A DNA stretch of 18,062 nt, from NCBI GenBank assembly GCA_964469505.1, contig CAYXZO010000046.1:1-18062 (forward strand), read 5' to 3'. This document shows, in pieces, positions 12,928-18,062 of the stretch. Every line of letters starts with the position of its first letter. The first letter of the stretch is position 1. Below the pieces are notes generated by a model. It searched no databases. It had not been told where the DNA came from and was given only the letters and a program-made list of their open reading frames with translations. The stretch comes from CAYXZO01 sp964469505. GTDB lineage: Bacteria; Fidelibacterota; UBA8477; JABMPR01. The position numbers and the translations under genes were made by a program.

Positions 12928-14322
12928 ATGAAATACCCACCTGAGCCTTTTAAAATCAAATCCGTAGAGCCCATCAGCCGTACCACGACCGAAGAGCGGC
13001 AAGCAGTAATGGAGAAAGCCGGTTACAACGTATTCAACATCCCTGCCGACAAGATTTACATCGACCTGCTCACCGATTCAGGAACCAGCGCCATGAGCGA
13101 CAATCAATGGGCGGGCTTGATGCATGGAGACGAATCTTACGCCGGCAGCCGCAACTATTTCCACTTTGAGGAAACAGTCCGGAATATTTTCGGTTTTAAA
13201 CATATCATTCCCACTCATCAAGGCCGGGTGGCGGAAAATCTGCTTTTTTCCACCGTGCTGAAGCCGGGCAACGTGGTCCCCAATAACAACCATTTCGATA
13301 CCACCCGGGCCAACATCGAATATAACGGTGCTCGAGCTGTGGATCTGGTGATTGATGAAGCTAAGGACCCGGATAAAATTCTACCATTCAAAGGCAACAT
13401 AGACACCGACAAATTGCGGCGGCTGATTGCGGAAGTCGGCCCAGAGAATATTCCCTTGGGCATGCTTACCATCACCAACAATTCCGGTGGCGGCCAGCCC
13501 GTGTCGTTAGCCAACATTCGGGAAACGTCAGAAATTCTACATGAAAATGGTATTCCCATGTTCCTGGATGCCTGCCGCTTCGCGGAGAATGTCTTCTTCA
13601 TCAAACAACGGGAACCCGCCTACCAGAACCGATCACTACTGGAAATTGCCCGGGAAATGTTCTCCCTGGTGGACGGCTGCACCATGAGCGCTAAAAAGGA
13701 CGGGTTGGTGAACATCGGGGGGTTCATTGCCCTCAACGACGACGAATGGGCGCGCCAGATCACGAATAAACTTATCCTCATCGAAGGTTTCCCCACTTAC
13801 GGCGGCCTAGCGGGGCGCGATCTGGAAGCCATGGCTCGCGGCCTACAAGAAGTATTGGACGAGGACTACCTAGCATACCGCATCGGTCAGGTCACCGAGT
13901 TGGGCGAAACTCTGACCCAGGCCGGCGTTCCCCTGGTTCAGCCCCCCGGTGGTCATGCGATCTATTTAGACGCCAAACGTTTCCTGCCCCACATTCCCCA
14001 AAGTCAGTTTCCGGGAGTAGCTTTAACAGCTGCTTTGTATATCCATGCCGGTATTAGGTCGGTGGAAATCGGTAGCTTGATGTTTGCGCATACCGATCCT
14101 GAGACAGGTGTCACAGTCTACCCTGCTTTGGAGCTGGTGCGCTTGGCCATACCGCGCCGGGTTTACACCAATAGTCAGATGCAATACGTGGCAGAAAACA
14201 TTATCGAGCTGTACCAGGCCAGGGATAAAATCCAGGGAATGCGCCTGGTTTATGAAGCGCCGGTTCTGCGCCACTTCACTGCAGTGCTGGAACCCTTAGG
14301 AGACCGGCTATTTCGAATATAA
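12928..14322 (+). CDS. tnaA: Tryptophanase (L-tryptophan indole-lyase)
   Basis: This PLP enzyme splits L-tryptophan into indole, pyruvate and ammonia in the cytoplasm. It has 464 residues, the normal length, starting MKYPPEPFKIKSVEP like the family. The PLP lysine is Lys257 in MSAKKDG. Family motifs DLLTDSGTSAMSD, PTHQGR, GGGQPVSL, EGFPTYGGLAGRD and GGHAIYLDA are all present. Tyrosine phenol-lyase is very similar, but three known discriminating positions favour tryptophanase. Asp124 (FDTTR) stands where TPL has Thr124, Ile381 (SVEIG) stands where TPL has Arg381, and His449 (LRHFTA) matches the tryptophanase His463 where TPL has Phe. A strong AAAGGAGG site fixes the ATG. The T9SS-sorted subtilase follows with no gap. 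No TnaC-like leader peptide with its own stop is visible upstream. Confidence 0.93.
   Translation: MKYPPEPFKIKSVEPISRTTTEERQAVMEKAGYNVFNIPADKIYIDLLTDSGTSAMSDNQWAGLMHGDESYAGSRNYFHFEETVRNIFGFKHIIPTHQGRVAENLLFSTVLKPGNVVPNNNHFDTTRANIEYNGARAVDLVIDEAKDPDKILPFKGNIDTDKLRRLIAEVGPENIPLGMLTITNNSGGGQPVSLANIRETSEILHENGIPMFLDACRFAENVFFIKQREPAYQNRSLLEIAREMFSLVDGCTMSAKKDGLVNIGGFIALNDDEWARQITNKLILIEGFPTYGGLAGRDLEAMARGLQEVLDEDYLAYRIGQVTELGETLTQAGVPLVQPPGGHAIYLDAKRFLPHIPQSQFPGVALTAALYIHAGIRSVEIGSLMFAHTDPETGVTVYPALELVRLAIPRRVYTNSQMQYVAENIIELYQARDKIQGMRLVYEAPVLRHFTAVLEPLGDRLFRI
14298..14312 (+). promoter_or_regulatory. Ribosome site and probable ATT start of the second subtilase, inside the end of tnaA
   Basis: AGGAGA (14298-14303) is followed 6-7 nt later by ATT at 14310, in the protease frame. 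No ATG, GTG, TTG or CTG exists in that frame between the stop at 14253 and the TTG at 14337. Starting at ATT gives MSNITRYLWLLLLVAAPLMA, a complete signal peptide. Confidence 0.45.
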
Positions 14323-15908
14323 CGAGATATTTATGGTTGCTCCTGCTGGTGGCCGCTCCTCTGATGGCCACTCCGGGGCAGCCTTTCTGGGTATTTTTTA
14401 CTGATCGCCCCCCCAGCGACGCTTACCATCCAAGCCCTCGGGCGGTTTATCGTCTTCAGCGTCGAGGCACATCCGCTGGTAAGTCGGTCAATCTGGCCGT
14501 GAATTCAGCTTACCTTCAGCAGCTACAAAAGGCCGGTTTCCGCCTGCGGCACGTATCACGTTGGTTCAACGCCGTAAGTGTTTCTATCACCTCCCCCCAG
14601 GAATTGGAAGCGCTCCGGAAACTACCGTTTGTAAGAAATATCCAGCCCGTGGCTCGGGGGCACCGGGCACCGCTCTTGCCGACCTCGCCCCCGTTGATGA
14701 AAAGTAGTGACGATCCCTTCTACGGGCCCTCATGGCTGCAGAATTCCCTAATCGGTGTTCCTCAGATCCATGAGCTGGGCTACACCGGACGGGGAGTAAG
14801 AATCGCCGTACTGGATGTAGGGTTTGATACCACCATCTCAGTTTTCAAGCAACTGAACATCATTGCCATGCGCGATTTTGTGGGCATTAACCCTACTAAT
14901 CCCTGGCTCAATAATGAAGAACACGGCAACGCCGTCCTCAGCATTCTAGCGGCATATGCCCCTGGAGAGTTAATTGGTCCGGCCTACGAGGCGCAATTTA
15001 TTCTAGCCAGGACCGAAGATATCTCCCAAGAAACACCAGTGGAGATGGACAACTGGTTGGCGGCGGTGGAGTGGGCTGATTCCCTGGGAGCTGATATCAT
15101 CTCCTCTTCTCTGGCGTATTTAATCTTTGATGATCCATATGACTCCTATTCTTATCAGGATCTGGACGGTCACACTACACTGATTACCCAGGCGGCGGAG
15201 ATGGCGGCCCAGCGAGGGATTTTGGTGGTTACCGCTATGGGCAATGAAGGCCCCGGCGCCGGCTCTTTATGGGCTCCGGCCGACGCACCCCACGCTCTGA
15301 GTGTCGGAGCTATTACTCCCACAGGAGAAGTGGCTGATTTCTCTTCTCGGGGCCCCACCGCCGACGGTCGGATTAAGCCGGATGTTACCGCTTTGGGGCA
15401 GTATGTATACTTTGTCTTGAATCAATCAGGGAATGTTATCGGCTACGCTCACGGTCAGGGGACCAGTTTCGCTACTCCCATGATCGCCGGCGCCGTGGCG
15501 TTGGTGCTGCAGTACAACCCGGATCTTACACCAGATTCGCTTATTTCTTTATTCCACACCGCAGGTGATTTTGCAGATGGGCCCGACAATAACCACGGTT
15601 GGGGGACTCCCGATCTTTCCCGCATTATTAGTATTCCCCAGCCTTCAACCACCCGGCTAAAACTTTTCCCCAATCCCTTGCGGGAATCCCAGCTGATAAC
15701 CATCGAGTTACCGTTGCCTGTGGCCGGTTTAATACAGGAGATCACTTTATTTGATCTGTTGGGCCGCCAAGTATTCAACGAGGCAATCTCTACCGCTTCG
15801 GCCACTCGTATCCAGACCACCCTGAGCTTGCCTTCCCATCACTGGTACGGCATCAGAATTACCGCCGGGAAATACCAATTTACTGGCCAATTGCTGGTTC
15901 TTCCTTAG
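14310..15908 (+). CDS. Subtilisin-like serine protease (S8) with T9SS type A sorting domain
   Basis: This is an exported protease of 532 residues from ATT 14310, or 523 from TTG 14337. With the upstream start it has a normal signal peptide; the TTG start lacks a basic n-region. Residue numbers below count from the TTG. A propeptide of about 120 residues is followed by the S8 domain with Asp160 (IAVLDVGFD), His196 (EEHGNAVLS), Asn303 (TAMGNEGPG) and Ser377 (GQGTSFATPMIAG), so the full triad is present. The C-terminal ~84 residues match the T9SS type A sorting domain: LKLFPNPLRE, then ITLFDLLGRQVFNEAI, then GIRITAGKYQFTGQLLVLP. It should cross the outer membrane by type IX secretion. The ATT start overlaps tnaA, suggesting coupled translation. 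An out-of-frame ATG at 14333 would come into frame with a one-base deletion, so a sequencing error is another explanation of the odd start. Confidence 0.9.
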   Translation: MSNITRYLWLLLLVAAPLMATPGQPFWVFFTDRPPSDAYHPSPRAVYRLQRRGTSAGKSVNLAVNSAYLQQLQKAGFRLRHVSRWFNAVSVSITSPQELEALRKLPFVRNIQPVARGHRAPLLPTSPPLMKSSDDPFYGPSWLQNSLIGVPQIHELGYTGRGVRIAVLDVGFDTTISVFKQLNIIAMRDFVGINPTNPWLNNEEHGNAVLSILAAYAPGELIGPAYEAQFILARTEDISQETPVEMDNWLAAVEWADSLGADIISSSLAYLIFDDPYDSYSYQDLDGHTTLITQAAEMAAQRGILVVTAMGNEGPGAGSLWAPADAPHALSVGAITPTGEVADFSSRGPTADGRIKPDVTALGQYVYFVLNQSGNVIGYAHGQGTSFATPMIAGAVALVLQYNPDLTPDSLISLFHTAGDFADGPDNNHGWGTPDLSRIISIPQPSTTRLKLFPNPLRESQLITIELPLPVAGLIQEITLFDLLGRQVFNEAISTASATRIQTTLSLPSHHWYGIRITAGKYQFTGQLLVLP

Positions 15909-15912
15909 GGAA

Positions 15913-15945
15913 AAGGCTTGTGTCTCTCAAGCGCAAGCCTTAAAA
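15913..15945 (+). terminator. Probable rho-independent terminator after the T9SS subtilase
   Basis: AAGGCTTG (15913-15920) pairs perfectly with CAAGCCTT (15934-15941) and can extend by a G-U and a G-C pair. It is followed by AAAATTCTT. It lies 5 bp past the stop codon at 15908. The tail is only moderately T-rich. Confidence 0.6.
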
Positions 15946-15950
15946 TTCTT

Positions 15951-15978
15951 CAGTTTTAGGCTTTTAATCAAAAAACTG
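15951..15978 (+). repeat. Inverted repeat touching the ssb ribosome site
   Basis: CAGTTTT (15951-15957) and AAAACTG (15972-15978) are perfect complements. The right arm ends on the first G of the GGAGG ribosome site (15978-15982) of ssb, so a hairpin could modestly reduce translation. The stem is AT-rich and weak. Confidence 0.35.
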
Positions 15979-15989
15979 GAGGTATTACG

Positions 15990-16397
15990 ATGCAACGCAA
16001 CAGCGTAAACCGGGTTATGCTGGTTGGTCATTTAGGCGCTGATGCCCGAATGAGCACCACTCCCAACGGTACCTCGGTGGCTACCATCAGTATAGCAACC
16101 AACAATAGCCGCCGGGATAGTGAAGGCAAATGGATCGACGAAACCGAATGGCACCGGGTCACGCTCTACGGCCGATTGGCGGATTTCGCGAAGGAATACC
16201 TTAAGAAGGGAACGCTCGTATATATCGGTGGTCGTTTGCACACCCGGACCTGGGAGGACGACCAAAAAGTCACCCACTATAGGACCGAAGTCATCGGGCA
16301 GGAGGTGACCTTGCTGGGGCCCAAACGCCAGGCTGAAGCTCCTCCCGCAGTAAGCGAAAACAACAAAGAAATCTCCGAAGAAGAAATTCCCACTTAA
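15990..16397 (+). CDS. ssb: Single-stranded DNA-binding protein
   Basis: This protein binds and protects single-stranded DNA during replication, repair and recombination. It has 135 residues, with an OB-fold at about 1-108: NRVMLVGHLGADARM, TSVATISIATN, TEWHRVTLYGRLADFAKEYLKKG and YIGGRLHTRTWED. The C-terminal tail is short (about 27 residues) and acidic but ends in EEEIPT rather than the usual DDIPF. The terminal phenylalanine that docks SSB partner proteins is therefore absent. GGAGG lies 7 nt before the ATG. It sits between two terminators and so is probably its own unit. The short length and altered tip leave open that this is an accessory SSB rather than the main replication copy. Confidence 0.95.
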   Translation: MQRNSVNRVMLVGHLGADARMSTTPNGTSVATISIATNNSRRDSEGKWIDETEWHRVTLYGRLADFAKEYLKKGTLVYIGGRLHTRTWEDDQKVTHYRTEVIGQEVTLLGPKRQAEAPPAVSENNKEISEEEIPT

Positions 16398-16425
16398 AGC
16401 TTTACGCCTCCCTTGCCTTACTCCG

Positions 16426-16451
16426 AAAAGTCCCGCTGTGGCGGGGCTTTT
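16426..16451 (+). terminator. Rho-independent terminator after ssb
   Basis: An 11-bp stem pairs AAAAGTCCCGC (16426-16436) with GCGGGGCTTTT (16441-16451), with one T-G wobble and a TGTG loop. The U-rich end is formed by the 3' arm and following bases. It begins 29 bp after the ssb stop. Confidence 0.85.
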
Positions 16452-17056
16452 CATTTGGACAGGCTTAGGTAGGGGTGGTGTATAGATCCTGTAGATTTTA
16501 CGGAACGTTATTTCCGTTATGAATTGTCAATCAAGCCATTTGGATGACATATTGAACTACAAATAGACGCCATTGCCCCATGTAACTTGGTAGTAAGGGC
16601 TTGGTGTCGTCTATCCCTTTTAAAGAATCCCCCATATCCCACTACTCACAACTCGCCAAAACAAATTCTGGTCAAAACGGTCTTAACTAAGCGACTGTCC
16701 CCTTTATTAGCGGCTTTACAGATTGCTGTAAGACTGTCCTCTTTGAGATAAGCCCCTGATTGTATTGCGAAATCAGCCCACCTCTGAATCTTTCTGGATC
16801 AGGTGAAAATGGGGGTATCTCAGTGTATGAAAATGGTGATATTTCACGAATCACAATTCTGCCCTTTCGTAATCGATACCCCCAAAACTGATGACCCTCA
16901 TCGCCGTACTTACCATGCAGGGACATCCATCCTAAGCGAATTGGCATCGATATGCCCTACTTATGACACTGGCACTGCGTCAAAGTCACTGGTTGAATCG
17001 CAAGCCAAGAAACCAAAATCACCGGTATTCTGTCCCAGATCTAACGGACCACGTGG
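16452..17056. other. Gene-poor stretch with no convincing gene
   Basis: Short open frames occur on both strands, but none has a ribosome site, a recognisable domain or protein-like composition. Visible structure is limited to an inverted repeat ACGGAA/TTCCGT (16500-16505 and 16512-16517) and an imperfect direct repeat GACTGTCCNCTTT (16693 and 16732). No tRNA or CRISPR is seen. It may be decayed DNA, in line with the gene fragment farther downstream. Confidence 0.6.
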
Positions 17057-17431
17057 ATGAAAGCTGTGGCGCTATTGATGGCTATTGCGCTCCTGGCCTT
17101 TGTTTCAGCCTGGGCCCGAGGTCTCAGCTCTGACTGGAAGCTAGGGTACAATTCCAACCACCGCTCTCACTGCCAATCAACCCTTTGTTACGACTCTCTT
17201 CATGACAGACAGATCATTACAACAGGTGGTCAACAGCGCGGCCTTAGCTCTCCCACTTTTCCACAAGCTTCGAAATCGAATCAACCCCGGGTACCCCAGT
17301 CTTCAGTAACCAGTTCTGCCACCCCAGGTGATTCAAAACCCGACCGCAATTATCTCCAACTAGTAGCGGCAATCACTATAATTGTTTTGATGCTTTACCT
17401 AAAATCCACTGCAAAGTCACCAACTAATTGA
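17057..17431 (+). CDS. Doubtful small membrane-associated protein
   Basis: This 124-residue frame is not recognised as any family. Its N-terminus (MKAVALLMAIALLAFVSAWARG) is a good signal peptide or signal anchor. The middle (about 25-97) is polar, Ser/Gln/Pro-rich and low in complexity. A hydrophobic helix follows at about 98-116 (YLQLVAAITIIVLMLYL), then a short basic tail. The two hydrophobic segments in sensible positions argue for a real protein. Against it are the lack of a clear ribosome site, unusual composition and a location beside a decayed gene. It could also be a chance frame in non-coding DNA. Confidence 0.35.
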   Translation: MKAVALLMAIALLAFVSAWARGLSSDWKLGYNSNHRSHCQSTLCYDSLHDRQIITTGGQQRGLSSPTFPQASKSNQPRVPQSSVTSSATPGDSKPDRNYLQLVAAITIIVLMLYLKSTAKSPTN

Positions 17432-17439
17432 AAGTTTAA

Positions 17440-17613
17440 GTTGGCCTTTTTGATTTGCAGGACAAACTGGTGACTACATTGTTGGACGGGCTAAAATCAG
17501 CCGGGCAGTATGAAGTGACTTGGAACGCCGCCGGGCAAAGCTCGGGGATGTACTTGGTGGTGATGAAAGCGCCGGGGTTCAAGCAAGAGAGGAAGAGCCT
17601 GCTGCTTAAGTAA
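17440..17613 (+). pseudogene. Orphan T9SS C-terminal sorting-domain fragment
   Basis: After an in-frame stop at 17437 the frame reads VGLFDLQDKLVTTLLDGLKS, then GQYEVTWNAAGQSSGMYLVV, and ends with ERKSLLLK and a TAA at 17611. This is the closing part of a FlgD-like T9SS sorting domain (pattern: FDLQGrlV, TLldG, aGxYeVtWd, SGxYlv, rKxLLLK). There is no start codon or ribosome site in a sensible place and no catalytic or binding domain upstream. It is best read as the remnant of a deleted secreted-protein gene. The rest of the gene is not visible in the preceding 1 kb. Confidence 0.7.
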
Positions 17614-17757
17614 CACCTTCCCAACCACCCGGCTGAAAACGCCGAGCGACCTGTAGCCCGTTTCTATTTTCATACTCCTGACCACTACAGTTGAAGCATT
17701 GTGGCTTTTCCATAGCACTGTTTGTCAACTCCTTGAAAAAATATAAATTCCACACCC
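17614..17757. other. Intergenic region upstream of the short-chain dehydrogenase
   Basis: This is 144 bp with no gene. A TATAAA-like -10 box at 17742-17747 lies 10 bp before the ATG at 17758. No -35 box with proper spacing and no ribosome site is apparent, so the downstream transcript may be leaderless. Confidence 0.4.
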
Positions 17758-18062
17758 ATGACTGACTTGCAGGCCAAATGGATTCTGGTCACCGGTGCCA
17801 CCGATGGCATCGGTCTGGCCACCGCCCGGGAATTGGCCCGCCTGGGTTACGCTGTGGCGGTGCACGGACGTAAACCAGAACGGGTTGAAAGCACTGTTGA
17901 GCTACTGCAGAAAGAATCGGGCACTGAAGTTGCCGGCTTTTTGGCCGACTTTGCGGAGCTGCAACAAGCGGTGCGTCTGGCGGAAGAAGTTCACCAGCAA
18001 CTGCCGGAGCTGGAAGTGCTCATTAACAACGCCGGCACTTACGAGAAAACTTTTCAGCAAAC
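17758..18062 (+). CDS. Short-chain dehydrogenase/reductase, 5' part (cut by window edge)
   Basis: This is the N-terminal 101 residues of an NAD(P)-dependent oxidoreductase of the SDR superfamily. The Rossmann nucleotide-binding motif TGATDGIG is at residues 12-19. HGRKPERVE at about 36-44 follows the second strand, and its Arg-Lys suggests NADP(H) preference. An LADFAE motif lies near 62-67, and LINNAG at 88-93 is the family's structural motif. The catalytic Ser and YxxxK would lie beyond the window. The spacing resembles retinol-dehydrogenase-like SDRs, but the substrate cannot be deduced. The ATG at 17758 is the first methionine fitting the family's N-terminus; no ribosome site is seen. Confidence 0.92.
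   Translation, partial: MTDLQAKWILVTGATDGIGLATARELARLGYAVAVHGRKPERVESTVELLQKESGTEVAGFLADFAELQQAVRLAEEVHQQLPELEVLINNAGTYEKTFQQ

Noticed and set aside
16693..16745. GACTGTCC direct repeats as the start of a CRISPR array or insertion-sequence end
   Set aside because: Only two imperfect copies occur, with no regular spacers, no inverted ends and no transposase or cas gene nearby.
16687..16947. A minus-strand 86-codon frame in the ssb downstream region
   Set aside because: It has no ribosome site, no recognisable domain and a composition unlike neighbouring proteins; it overlaps an equally unconvincing plus-strand frame.
16985..17015. A GGTTGAATC stretch resembling a tRNA T-loop
   Set aside because: The motif lacks the GGTTCGAATC consensus and no matching acceptor or anticodon stems can be found around it.

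Overview
The window looks like a chromosomal segment of a Gram-negative bacterium of the FCB (Bacteroidota-like) superphylum. The evidence is a TonB/ExbB/ExbD operon, outer-membrane-barrel-like proteins, a PorV/PorQ-like protein, a subtilase ending in a type IX secretion (T9SS) sorting domain, a decayed copy of such a domain, and a dockerin. Two promoters match the ordinary sigma70 consensus with 17-bp spacers rather than the Bacteroidota -33/-7 pattern. This suggests a non-Bacteroidota FCB lineage (Neomarinimicrobiota, Calditrichota or similar), but the phylum cannot be fixed from this sequence. One assembly gap of exactly 100 N (6255-6354) lies inside a gene and is flanked by an exact 55-bp duplication, so the source is probably a draft assembly or MAG.

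Layout. 1-2115, minus strand: promoter, exbB, exbD, exbD and tonB (cut by the window edge), the proton-driven motor energising outer-membrane transport. 2142-3749, minus: a CtpA-type S41 protease. 3870-4610, minus: a small putative outer-membrane barrel with its own promoter and terminator. 4854-8329, plus: one large exported surface protein split by the gap, with FG-GAP/VCBS-like calcium-loop repeats followed by seven Ig/cadherin-like repeats and a C-terminal membrane helix. 8531-12784, minus: a PorV/PorQ-like protein, a subtilase carrying a degenerate multicopper-oxidase (MCO) module, and a second protein with a paralogous degenerate MCO module plus a dockerin. The last two genes overlap by 4 bp. 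12928-15908, plus: tryptophanase followed immediately by a T9SS-sorted subtilase with a non-standard start. 15990-16451, plus: ssb and its terminator. 16452-17757: a gene-poor stretch with one doubtful small ORF and an orphan T9SS sorting-domain fragment. 17758 to the end, plus: the 5' part of a short-chain dehydrogenase.

Together the genes suggest a peptide-using, surface-active lifestyle: two secreted subtilases, a periplasmic processing protease, TonB-driven uptake and a tryptophan-degrading enzyme. The most unusual item is the pair of paralogous two-cupredoxin modules that have lost most copper ligands, one fused to a protease and the other to a dockerin, encoded next to a T9SS-type outer-membrane protein.
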